DNA of 64,000 bases from Karalla daura (lineage: Eukaryota; Chordata; Actinopteri; Chaetodontiformes; Leiognathidae): the NCBI GenBank assembly GCA_029224185.1, contig CM055188.1, positions 22,533,497 through 22,597,496 of the forward strand. The letters run 5' to 3'. The translations under genes were made by a program, and so were the position numbers. The notes under the pieces were generated by a model. It was not told the DNA's origin and ran no database searches. It saw only the letters and a list, made by a program, of their open reading frames with translations. Positions 50,250 to 61,345 of the stretch are shown piece by piece; within the stretch, counting starts at the first letter, position 1, and each line of letters opens with the position of its first letter.

Positions 50250-52920
50250 TTTGTTTTACTCATGAGAGAGGAACTGAACATCGTCAACTCAGCTGGAAGT
50301 ACGTGCTGTTTTTATCCCACCTCCTGCTGATGTAATGGATTTCTTTCTGTTTTATTCACAAAGGCGCAACTCCTGATTGTCAGGAGAGTCGCTACAGTGG
50401 ATTTATCTCCTATTTCCCATTATCCATGTCAGTGTGGACCCTCTTGTTTGGAATATTACTTTTTGTTGATTTTCATTTTAAGACGATAACGAGAAGGATT
50501 CTCAAGTATCTGAAAATTCACAACAGTGGATTTATCTCCTATTTTCATCATGTCTTGTCATCTGCTCATCTGGGATATTATCTGGAATATTTCTGTTTTT
50601 TTTATGAGTCAAATGTCTATTTCACACGAGGATGACCTCAACGCCATGAGATTCACTCCAGCTCCATTTATTGCCCGCTTTCATTCCACCTTCTGTTGAT
50701 CTGATGGACACACCACCACAGCTGTCACCAGCAGTGAAGTGCCAGATGAGAGTGAGGCTGTGCTGCTTGTACAAAACAGCGTAGACACACTACACACTGT
50801 TATTTGGAATATCTCTCTACTTTGTGTTGATTTTGTTCTTTTATTCACGTCAAGGGGGTTCCCACCAGTGGATTTATTTCCTCTTTTAATTCCCTAATTG
50901 TGGATTTATTGGACATTCTGGGCATAGGTGCACTGACCATATCGTCTACATTGCTGCATTTGATGAGATGGAGCACTTCTGCACCTGCATCAGCAAGGAC
51001 ACCTCTCCATGTTATTGGGAATATTTCTCTATTTTGTGTCAGTTTCCATATTTTATTTTTAAGACAAAGAGTCTTGAATTCCATTGGATTTATATCCTGT
51101 TTTAATCCCACTACCACCTTAATCAACTGGCCAAAAATGGCCTCACCTTACTCTCTGCAGTGACCAATGGAAGAAAGGTCATTTGACATGAGGGCGTGTG
51201 CGTCAGTGAGGACATCACTCACCATTATCTGGAATACTTCTATATTTCTTTGATTCCTTTGACACTTTCTTCATGAGAGGAACCCCTGGACATCAGGCAA
51301 TTCACCGTGTTCGATGTATTCACCAATCTCATACCATCAGTAGCAGATCTGATGGACAGTCTGCGCAATTTATCTACTGCTTTAACGTGCTGGATGCCGG
51401 TGATGCTGGAACTCTTGTGCACCAAGATAAATGACTGCACACCGTTATTTGGAGTATTTCTCTATTTTGTCTCATGACTCTTCTTATATATATATAAGAG
51501 TGGAACTTTTTGAACATCAGGAGAATGAGGCACAGGATGAGAGATTCATATATTGGAGTGCCTCCCTGATTACATCAGGAAGGACGCTGCTTGTTGTTCC
51601 CTGGAATATTTCTGTTTTGTGCTGACCCAAGTCTTTTATTCATGAGACAGGATGCTTTGAACTTCAGACATCATCAAACATCAGTTTTCCATCTTTTGTT
51701 TAGTTCAGAACTCCTGAACATCAAGAGATTTTCTCCGGTGGATTTATCTCCTGTTTTTTCACCTGTGGTGTCGCACTACAGTGAGGCCCTGGGGGAGAAG
51801 TTAACAGGCCAGAGTGCTTGTACATCCAAGTCAGCAAGGACACCACACACTGTTGGAATAATTTTTTACTTGTTTTTGTGAATTTTTCTGTTGTTTGAAG
51901 GAGAGAGGAACTGCTGAACATTCAGCTATTGACTCCCTGCTTTTATTCCATGACAGACACAAGCGACATTATGTCCACAGCTGCCGTGATCTCAGCCCCA
52001 ACAGTGACACAATGGATGAACGGACCAGAGTGCTTCTATACCTATGTGAGCAAGGACACAGCACACCATCAATGGGAATATTTTTTGTTTTTAATTTTTT
52101 TTTTTTGGCTGATTTTTATGCTTTGTTTATTTGAGAGGAATGGTTGGACATCAGAATATCCACTCCAGTTGATGTATCGCCTCTTTTAATTCCACCACCT
52201 GCTAAAATAATGGATACTCTGCTCAAAGGTTTCACTGTAACTGCATCAGTGAGACACCAGACTGGAGTCACGATGGAACGCCTGTGTGCCTACATCAGTG
52301 AGGACATCACACATTGTTGCCTGGAATATTTTTTGATCTTTTGTTGTTTTCCATCTTTTATTTACAAAAGAAGAAGAACGTTCTGAACATGAGGTGATTT
52401 ATTCCAGTTAACGTGTCTCCTGTTTTCATCTAACTACTTGTGGAGTTGATGGACACTGGAACTGAAATGACAGGCTGAAGGGGAGGTAAAAGACACTAAC
52501 ACTTTTGCACTAATGTCAGCAAGGACATTGCAAAGCTTCACTTGGAATATTTCTTCATTTTGTGTTGAGTCCTCTGTTTCAATCACAAGGAACCTGAGAA
52601 GATTCACTCCACTTGATTTATTTACTGTATTAACACCACCATTTGACACTTCCTAAATGTGTCCACACTTTGGCCACTGCTGTAAGGAACCAAATGGGAG
52701 TGAGGCTGGAGCGCTTATGCACCTATGTCAACAAGGACATGGCACAATGTTATCTGGAATATATCTCTTTTTGGATTGATTTTCATCTTTTATTATTAAG
52801 TGAGGAAGTCGTGAACATCAGGAGATTCTCTGCAGTTGATGCATCCTTTTTCTTCATCCCACTACCTCCACCACCAGACCAAAAAGGGTGTCCTGAACTG
52901 AGTGCCCCTCATTTTATCGG
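50250..52920 (+). repeat. Diverged tandem array, about 12 units of 210-250 bp
   Basis: The marker 'tggaatatttctctatttt' or a variant recurs at about 50449, 50582, 50805, 51015, 51230, 51449, 51602, 51854, 52074, 52322, 52543 and 52754. Each is preceded by text like 'gtcagcaaggacac.gcacac' and followed by 'gaggaact.ctgaacatcag' and 'ccagtggatttatctcctg'. The latter translates to a phrase like LLNIRRFSPVDLSP that resembles the leader region of fish LINE ORFs. Units share order but are perhaps 25-40% diverged by eye, so the array is old. No unit keeps an open frame throughout. Confidence 0.75.
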
Positions 52921-52999
52921 CCATGAAACACTGGAGGACAGGTTATGTGAAATTTGTCCTCTATGACTGAGAAAAGACCTCTTCAATTATTTTTGGGAA

Positions 53000-54680
53000 A
53001 AATACATTTTTTGTGATAATTAACATGAATATTCAGGTAAATGATTTCCTTTTAAATGCTACCATAATAAAAGCTGATGCATGCAAACTGCATGTCTGGT
53101 GTTATGATGCTAATGGTGCTTCTCAATCTTCCCTCTTTTCACAGGACATGTTCCCCTGGGCCCTTCAGAAGATTGTGGTGGATACTTAGGATGTTTGAAA
53201 CAGGAGTGGAGATTGTAGGTCTAATCTGCAGTCTTTAATTCTGGAGGGTTTTTTTGCTGTTGTTGTATTAGGTATAAAATTGTCCTTTCTTCCCATCCAG
53301 GGCTGCCACAGGTCATACAATTGGCTGATGTCGAGCTGGCATCCAGGGACTTCTTGTGAAATGGAGAAGATGGAGACAATAGAGACAAACTCCTGGGTTC
53401 AATGTCAGGGTGTCAAACCAGCAATCACAATGAATCAACTGTATATCCTTTATTCAAATATCTGTTATCTTCACAATAAAAAATTCTGACCAAAATTGTT
53501 TGTTGTCTGTGTTCAACAGAGATGGATAACAAAAACACATTTTCTGTTCTTTTGTGTGTGTGTGTTACGCATCACTAATAAGATTAGAATAGTGCTGAAA
53601 ATTAAGTGCATTGTTCTTGTCATATATGGTCCCACTTGTTTGTTTTGTTCTTTTTTACTTTAACTATGTAACTGAGTAAAGATAGCTGTCATTGCATCAG
53701 GGGAATCTTACAGTGTTTAAGACCTTACAAGTGAGCATTGGCTAATGATTGTATGATTAGTTGACTGTGTGACGCAATTTAGTGAGCAAAATAGACGTCT
53801 GATGAGATGTCTGTACTTGTGTACAATGGCAACTGGCTTCACGTTAATGCAGGAGTTAAATGCGGTATGGTCGCTTAGTCCGCTACTATCAGGAACCAAC
53901 AGCTTCTTCATTAGATTGATGAAGCAGCAAAGCGAGATGGGGTAAGTTCCAATCCATAGACTGGAAATCCATGCCATTAGTGTCTGTCGCACAGATAAAT
54001 CTGTTGTTTCTTCATTGTCATTAGACCCTTCCTGCTAAGGGGTTACCTTTCAACTGTGTAGTAGAAAGCATTTGAAAAACATTTGAAGCATTTGAAAAAC
54101 TTAAGACATGACTCAGATGGTTTTAAATGAAACGGCGTGTAACTAGCACGTTTTAAGTGCGTGCATGGAGAGGGCTGCAGTCTACTTTTGCAACACATGT
54201 GTACATGAAATCAGTTTCAGGATCAAGGGGAGTAAACAGGATCTACACAACTAGGTGAGTTTTGTGTAGTTCATACGGTTGGCGTAAACGTGCGCATGAA
54301 CGGCCAACCGGGCCGAGGTAGTGCAGTCTTGCTGCATGCCTGGCCATGGTGGATAATGCTAATGCTAACAGTTGTTTCACACAGAAGTGGCTGAATTCAA
54401 TCTACAACCTTAGCTTTCTGAACAAAATATGCCTTGTGTTACATCAGACAGCCACTTGGTTACTGATGAGTAAGGAACTGTTTTGTTAGAATGACATCGC
54501 AGAGAAGAGTATGTTTCACAGCACCTTTGTGAATTAACTATGCATCGACACTTTATTTCAAAGCGTGACATATGCATTGTATCTCCAGAGTCTGATATTT
54601 ACAACTATGTTGTCTAGAATATGTGTCAGTGTGACAAACCATTTTAACATTTATTGCCATATGTCAGCGTTATGCTATGC
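53000..54680. other. Spacer without recognised gene
   Basis: AT-rich DNA after the tandem array. An AATAAA occurs at about 53476. Acceptor-like sites precede short segments at about 53145 and 53300, but no protein is evident. Confidence 0.5.
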
Positions 54681-54689
54681 ATCACGCTA

Positions 54690-55010
54690 GCAACAAACAT
54701 CTCGATCTCCGTTGATTGTCGCTGGGAACCAGGATCCAAACTACGCATGTGTGAAGGTCACATGTGAAACATCACTTCCTCTAGTCGAATTTTCAACCAA
54801 TGTTTTACGACCTAGGTTGTGCAGCGTTCGTCTACATCCGTAAACATTTTAACGTCATCGCCGGAGCTTTCGTGAACATGACCCAGTACGTCACTCACCG
54901 GCGTCCTACAGCATGGCATTTGATTGGACAGGCCTTTGTTTATATTCCGGCACGACGACTTAAGCAGCATGGCCTGCTTCACCCGGTAGTGATTTGTGTG
55001 TGACCTGAGT
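54690..55010. other. CpG-dense, promoter-like stretch
   Basis: Higher CpG density than the surroundings ('gcagcgttcgtctacatccg', 'aacgtcatcgccgg', 'ccggcacgacgac') and an inverted CCAAT-type 'gattggac' near 54921. A run of A's follows at 55047. No transcript can be assigned; it may be a retroposed or element-borne promoter. Confidence 0.3.
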
Positions 55011-56043
55011 GTAACATTTGTTACATTCAGGATGTTTAGGGTGTAAAAAAAAAAAAAAAATTCTATTAAACATAGTATGATTACTATTATGCTCTCACCA
55101 TGTCTAGACATAAAAAAAACAAACAAACAACAAAAAGGGAATTTTTAACAGCGTGGGCTATTTAAATGATTAGCAGCACGCCGATTTATATGCATTTTTT
55201 CTTTTGTGATTCGTCAAAAACCGACACTCAGGATATTAAGTACCGAAAATGTGCATTTCAGAATGTTGCTATAAAATATATTATAGATAAAACTATTAAT
55301 TATGGATAAACAGGATTTTTTCCAGCATTTGCCAAATATGGTTTAATAAGGGTATGTGGTAGACAGGAGTAGAAATGATGGATTCTGAAGCAAAAGCCCA
55401 GATTGACATCCTGATATAGTGAAATGCATGTGTAGTGCTTATATGAAAGTGAGGTTAACATGACAATTTGAATGGGTTTCAATGGCATATATTTTCAAAT
55501 TATAAGATAAAATAAAAATATTTAATCTTGCCAAAATGTATGCAATATGCACAAATGCAACCACAGTAATCAAGAAAAGAGGAATGAAAAGAAATCACAG
55601 GAAATGCACACAACATCCCCCATGAGCAAACAGCGTGGCTGAGCAAAGAGGGTATCGACTAAGTCTTTGTAGTATATTGAGAATACATTGATTAGAGTGT
55701 ACTACCCTCTGGTGGACATTGTAGGCAATGACTCAGTCTGAACCCTTATGCAACTTGTGGACGTTGAGTAAAAATAGTTGAACTCAATTTCACAGTGACG
55801 TTTTCTTGGAGAAGTAAAGGGAAGCCAGGCTTCCTCACTTTTCAGTTTCACTTCAGAGTATAACTTAATTTCATAAAGACACTGTTTTAAACAGTTTAGG
55901 CAATCCTTCTGTGTTGTGTCACTGTCGTCTCTCCCTCCTCTCCCTTCATTATTTATTGAGCGTTTATGGTGTGCGAAACAGCGCCCCTCAAAAAGTTATG
56001 GGTAAATGAGCGTTGAAAACGGGGTATTACACTCTGTCGTCAG

Positions 56044-56046
<3 letters not shown>

Positions 56047-56071
<25 letters not shown>
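56047..56071. repeat. Poly(T) tract
   Basis: About 25 consecutive T's, the outer edge of the fold-back region that follows; on the minus strand it would be a poly(A) tail. Confidence 0.9.
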
Positions 56072-56074
<3 letters not shown>

Positions 56075-56109
56075 AAGGGAGGCCAAGCGGAGTTGGCTTG
56101 TGGGTACCA

Positions 56110-57150
56110 TGGATGTATAAGTGAGTTAGGTTAGAGTTTAGGTTGCTCAGCATTATCAAAGTGTCATTACTTTGAATGTAGAATGATCAGTTTTGTCCCT
56201 CCTTCATTCATTTGAGGTCAGGATGTTAAGTGTAACCCCTGTGTCATTACCTTGAATTTGGGTTTCATATCAAACTAATGACACAGGGCAGACATTTCTT
56301 TTTATGGTTTTCTTTTTTTTTTTAACGTTCCTTTTGATGGCACAGGGATATCATCACACTACTTACTACATGAATAAGATACCTGATAATGTCACAGGAA
56401 CATATTGATGTCAGACAGTGTGACATAATCGCTGACACCTATGACCTTACTGAGGACATTAAAGCGTGAATCCTTAAAGACATTAAAGTGTGACTCCTTT
56501 GTGAAATGTTCAGCGTCATCCCTGCTTTAGTCCTTTGAGTTTGGGTTGCCAAGCATCATCAAGCTGTCATTACTTTGATTTCTGAATGATCAGTATTGTC
56601 CCCCTTTACCCATTTGAGATCAGAATGTTAAGTTTAACCCCTTTCTTTCTTTTGACATTTTCCTTTTTTAGTTTCCATTTGATCTCACAGGGATATAAAA
56701 CTACTTACTACATGAGTTAGACACCTAATAATGTCACAGTAACATATTATTGTGATGCTGAACGTTTATCAAAGGAATCAAACTAGTGTACAAAGGGTTC
56801 CTCCTAACATAATATACCCAAATGTGTGAAAGAGGAGTGACAACACCGATCATTCTACAATCAAAGGAATCACACTTTGATGATGTTGAGGAACCTAAAC
56901 TCAAAGGACTTAACAAGGGATGATGCTGAACGCTTAACAATCAAAGGAATCCCACTTTGATGTTTTCAACACTGAGAATCAAATGATTTACACTGTGAAG
57001 TCTTTGATGTAGAATATTTGGTGTATCAAGGGTTCCCCCTAACATTATGACCTCAATTGTGTGAAGGAAGAACTACAGTGATCATTTTACAATCAAAGGA
57101 ATCACACTTTGATGATGCTGAGGAACCTAAAATCAAAGGATTAAGCAGGG
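56110..57150. repeat. Fold-back element: inverted, internally repeated arms
   Basis: The left arm carries two direct copies (about 56125-56250 and 56505-56650) of text such as 'catcatcaagctgtcattac', 'ctttgatttctgaatgatca' and 'gatcagaatgttaag'. The right arm carries the reverse complement twice (about 56800-56940 and 57035-57140: 'aatcaaaggaatcacactttg', 'gatgatgctgaggaacct'). The centre of symmetry is near 56740. No transposase frame is visible, so this is a non-autonomous fold-back or MITE-like element or a nested inverted duplication. Confidence 0.7.
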
Positions 57151-57420
57151 ACAATGCACTTAACATTCAAAAACGTTGTCATCCTGCCTCATCCTGCCTC
57201 CCAGCACGCTCTGAAAGAGTTGGTCACCTCTCATGGTCTGGTGGATGTATGGCGGAGGATGCATGCAGACTGCAGACAGTATACATGGTCCCACCTTAAA
57301 GAAGATAGGATGTCTTCAGCTAGGTTAGACCGGTTTTATTGTTTTAAACACCATTTGAATGTTTTTAAGGAGTGTAATGCCAGTCGGTTTGATAGATCAC
57401 TCTTTGGTTTTATGTCGTGA
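57150..57420 (+). mobile_element. LINE endonuclease relic
   Basis: Translates to a stretch containing LVDVWRRMHADCRQYTWSH then SSARLDRFYCF, which matches the end of the apurinic-type endonuclease domain of L1/Tx1-like LINEs (pattern LvDvWR..hP....fTw......RlDr.y). Only about 80 codons survive; neither the start of the endonuclease nor the reverse transcriptase is present nearby. It abuts the fold-back element. Confidence 0.7.
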
Positions 57421-57799
57421 TTTAATTAAGAACATTTCAGTAGGTGCCTGCGCACGGGACCTCTATCACGCTGTGCAAAGCTTGAAAACATAGTTGAACA
57501 GTAGGCACTGATTTGATTTTTCATTTTTTACTTTTTCACACTCCCGTGAACATTCCCATGGTGTCCAGTAACTTGCAGACTGCTGCTGCTGCTGCTGCTT
57601 TATGATCATCGTCATCATCCTTATCTCCCGCTCTTGTGTCGTGGGCTACACACCCTCCTTTGCTAGTGTGTGTGTGTGTGAGAGACACCAGAACAAGCTG
57701 ATGAAGAAAATAAGCTGGTGATGCTGATTGGCTGGTAATACTGAGGGCTGTGATCTGTCCAAACACGGACAAACACCCGCACAATCCCCTCACAAGCAC

Positions 57800-57805
57800 C
57801 CGCAT

Positions 57806-57837
<32 letters not shown>

Positions 57838-57840
57838 GCA
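57800..57840. repeat. (CA)n microsatellite
   Basis: Imperfect CA run of about 40 bases. Confidence 0.8.
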
Positions 57841-57936
57841 CTAACATATGCATGCACATGCAGACAGACAAAGAGGCAAATTGTTGGCTATCACCGGGAC
57901 AGCTTGACCCAGAGGACAACGGGAGGGTTAAAAAGT

Positions 57937-59490
57937 GATTTTTTAATGAAGTGATTTTTATTGAAAAAGCGCATATCATACAGAAGGGGATTACAATGGA
58001 TAGAAAACAGGGTGATTTGATTGGAAATGCAGAGAAATGCCACTTACCGATTCCAATATGAGAAAAGTAACTGCGAAACGGAAAATGTGGCCACAAATAA
58101 GCGAGTGCTTAAAATAGAGCAGCCAAGTGAAAATCATACATGATCATGAGGCTAAATATGCTGAGAAACTGAATTCACCTTGATGAACTAATCAATCAAG
58201 TAAGCAATCACCCAACATAGCAACCAAGCCGTCAGTCAGTGAATCAATCACTAAATACAACAGTTGACCAAGTTATTTTTATGAAAAAAGTGATTTTTTA
58301 ACCAAGTGATTTTTATTGAAAAAGCACAAATCATACAGAAAGGGGACTACAATGGGGATTACACTGGATAGAACAGTTCTAATACAGTGTGATAATGGTG
58401 ACCCCCCCCTACTCTTTGACCCCTGCATTAGCTGAGGAAAGCCACCAAGACCAAAACAATGCAATAATGAAGCAGGGATGTCATTGAGGAAATGAAAAGT
58501 CAAGTTAAAAACCGTCAGGTGAATGTGACAGAACATGTGGCTGGTGCTGAAGGCCGTGCACACACACAAATGTAACTTCATAGCTCCATGAGCAGGAGTA
58601 TCTGAAGAAGACAGAGAGAGGAGTTAGTACAAAACAGGATGATTTGATTGAAAATGCAGAGAAATGCCACTTACCGATTCCAAGATGAAAAAAGTAACTG
58701 CGAAAAGTAAAATGTGGCCATAAATAAGCAAGTGCAGAAGATAGAGCAGCCAAGTGAAAATCATACATGATCATGCATCTAAATATACTGAGAAACTGAT
58801 TTCACCCAGAAAGTGATGAATAAATCAATCAAGTAAGCAATCACCCAACATAGCAACCAAGAAGTCAGTTAATTAATCAATCAATAAATACAACAGTTGT
58901 CCAAGTTATTTTTATTAAAAAAGTGACCTTTTAAGCAAGTGATTTTTGTTGAAAATGCACATATCGTGCAGAAAGAGGATTACACTGGATAGAACAGTTC
59001 TAATACAGTGTGATAAAGGTGGACACCCCCTACTCTTTGACCCCTGCATTAGCTGAGGAAAACCACCAAGACCAAAACAATGCAATAATGAAGCAGGGAT
59101 GTCATTGAGGAAATGAAAAGTCAAGTTAAAAACCGTCAGGTGAATGTGACAGAACATGTGGCTGGTGCTGAAGGCCGTGCACACTCAAAAATGTAACTTC
59201 ATAGCTCCATGAGCAGGAGTATCTGAAGCAGACAGAGAGAGGAGTTAGTACAAAACAGGATGATTTGATTGAAAATGCAGAGAAATGCCACTTACCGATT
59301 CCAAGATGAGTAAAGTAACTGTGAAACGGATAATGTGGCAAGAAATAATTGAGTGCTTAAAACTGAGCAGCCATGTGAGCAGCCAAAAAACGTGAGATGA
59401 ATGTGACAGAACATGTGGTTGGTGCTGAAGGCCGTGCACACTCACAAATGTAACTTCATACTCCATGAGCAGGAGTATCTGAAGAAGACA
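57937..59490 (-). repeat. Tandem array of about 630-bp units resembling a gene 3' end
   Basis: Two full and two partial units. The marker 'gcagagaaatgccacttacc' recurs near 58029, 58655 and 59277, and 'aagtgatttttattgaaaaa' near 57950, 58304 and 58935. Read on the minus strand each unit offers an acceptor ('ccgtttcgcag'), a 23-base exon (58048-58070, 58675-58697, 59296-59318), a strong donor ('gtaagtgg'), a short intron, a second acceptor ('ctctgtcttcttcag') and a terminal segment (starting 58601, 59222, 59478) ending with AATAAA (for example 58312-58317). The first unit lacks the terminal segment. Protein identity is not recognised; the joined frame that ends soonest stops about five codons into the last exon. 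Confidence 0.7.
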
Positions 59491-60870
59491 GAGAGAGGAG
59501 TTTAGCTGCTCTTCCAGCAACCTCCAGCTCCCAACACCTGCAGTGGAGCCATTGTAAAGGGGCATGGTCTGAGTAGAGGGTAAAGGTCCGCCCCAGGAGG
59601 TGGTACCGGAGGGCACCGACCGCCCACCAGATTGCCAGACATTTTATCTCTACAGTACTGTAGCAGGACTCGCTGTCTGACAATTTCTGGCTGATGTACA
59701 CTACTGGGCGGTCGCCCCCCGGACATTCTGGGACAGCACAGCCCACCCCAACCTGCAACCCACTCCCCAGCTCGAACCATCCATAGGACAAATGTAGGAC
59801 AAATGGGCTAGTAAAATCGGGGCGGGGGGGGGTGGGGGGGTGGGGGGGGGGGTGGGGGGGGTTGTTTTAACTGCTCAAATGCCTGCTGACATTGCTCCAT
59901 CCGCTCGCCCGGATCTGAGGCACACCAATAGTACCCTGCCAGCCCCAAGAATTGCCTTTTTGGACCTGGGCCTCAGACAGACGGTGATGGCCGCAGTTCT
60001 TTCCACCTGCAGCCACCTGACCGCTGACCAGGCAGTGCTCCAAATATTGCATCTCCCTCCATCCAACTGCATATTTTCTCCGGTAAGCCGTGAGCCGCGC
60101 CTGCCTCAAGGAGTCGAGCACTGCAGCCACCTGCTGCACGTGCTCTGCCCAGCTGCCATTATAGATGACCACGTCATCTATGTAGGCGGCTGCATATGCA
60201 GCATGCAGCCGCAGCACCTATTGTGTTGGAAGGTGGGTGGGGCTCCAAACAATCCGAATGGAAGCATAATAAATTGGTACAAACCGTATGGACTGGAGAA
60301 AGCCATTTTCTCATGGGATTCTGGCGACAGGGGAATCTGCCAGTACTCCTTTGTTAAATCCAGCTGCGCCGTGCTGATCCAAGAGCTCGTCAACCCTGGG
60401 TATCAGACATGCATCAGAAACTTAATTCAGATTGCGGTAGTCCACACAGAACTATACCATCCTTCTTACCCACCATAACGATGGGACAGCGCCAGGCACT
60501 CTCCAGCATCGCACTCAATTCTTCCTGAGCCACTTTGCGGTTGTGTTCAGGAAGCCAGTAGGGCCGTGTATGTACTGTCACACCCAGAGGAGACTCAACC
60601 TGGTGCTGTATGAGGTTGGTGCGCCCTGGAAGGGGGGAGAACACATCAGCAAAGCGCTGTTGAAGGGCCACCACGTTTGCCTGCTGGGATGGCGAGAGCT
60701 GGTTGCCACAGAGAGGAGTGCCAGCTCTGGGGGTTTTCTCCACCTCTGGTCTGAACTCATTCCCCTCTAGCTCCGTTGTCACCAGTGACACCATTTCTTC
60801 CAATTTTCTCCCCCCATCAGTGCACGCCACCACATAATGGACCTCCCCCACTTGTGTGACCACAAAGGGC
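59490..60870 (-). pseudogene. Reverse transcriptase and RNase H, broken
   Basis: The RT part shows FADVFSPLPGRTNLIQH, LDLTKEYWQIPLSPES, LPFGLFGAPPTFQ and the catalytic YIDD motif (60173-60184). The RNase H part shows PVVYISQKLSDSES and YSDHAPLQWL. At least three frame shifts separate these pieces, and a G-rich run at 59819-59863 sits between RT tether and RNase H. It codes for no intact enzyme. Confidence 0.85.
59819..59863. repeat. G-rich tract with quadruplex potential
   Basis: About 45 bases of G runs (7-11 long) broken by single T or C, beginning 'ggggcgggggggggg' and lying inside the retroelement relic. Four or more runs of at least seven G fit the quadruplex-forming pattern. Confidence 0.9.
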
Positions 60871-60879
60871 TCTTGCCGT

Positions 60880-61345
60880 TTGGAGAGTAATTTAGTAATA
60901 GTAATTGAACTGGAAGGTAGAAGTAATACAAGGACTTTAATTATCTCCGCGTAGTTCCGCTGTTGTACAAGCGTTGCGGACGCTCCTGAGCCTTGAGCAA
61001 ATTCTTCTGTGACAGCTGCCTCAGTGCGTGGAGTTTTGCTCTCAGGTTTAGGACGTAGTGGACTTCACTTTTACTGGGGCTTTGACCCTTTTCCCAGTTT
61101 TCCTTAATAAGGTCCAACACCCCAAAGTGGCCTCTGCCAAAAAAAAACTTGCAAAGAGAAAATCCCTCGGAGGCCTGGGGCACCTCCCGCACTGCAAACA
61201 ACAGGAGATCTAGCCATTAATCGCTCTTTGCACAATCTTCAGTGATGAACTTCCGGATCATGGACTTCAGAGCCTTGTTTAGACGCTCGACCAACCCACC
61301 CACAGCTCTTTTAGTGTACGTGAGATGATTCCAGACAGTGCGGAC
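60880..61345 (-). pseudogene. Integrase C-terminal fragment
   Basis: Recognisable phrases are VERLNKALKSMIRKF, then VREVPQASEGFS and GVLDLIKENWEKG, followed by the KVLVLLLPSSS-type segment of the C-terminal DNA-binding region. An in-frame stop interrupts it near 61216. The DDE catalytic core is missing. Confidence 0.8.

Larger units (their letters stand above)
59490..61345 (-). mobile_element. Ty3/gypsy-class retrotransposon relic, integrase upstream of reverse transcriptase
   Basis: Read on the minus strand the order is integrase C-terminal part (about 61345-60880), reverse transcriptase (about 60860-59870) and RNase H (about 59790-59490). This order, with integrase before RT, is that of Gmr1-like elements rather than of ordinary Ty3/gypsy. 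The integrase piece runs without an LTR or gap into the RT leader. Several frame breaks and an in-frame stop make it non-functional. No LTRs, gag or protease were found; both ends are truncated, the left against the 630-bp tandem units and the right against an Ig-like exon. Confidence 0.85.

Noticed and set aside
57536..58096. 186-codon minus-strand frame
   Set aside because: It runs through the CA microsatellite and the first tandem unit, mixing repeat-derived text with no domain.
59490..61345. Endogenous retrovirus
   Set aside because: Motifs and the integrase-before-RT order fit a Ty3/gypsy-class Gmr1-like retrotransposon; no envelope-like frame or retroviral LTR was seen.
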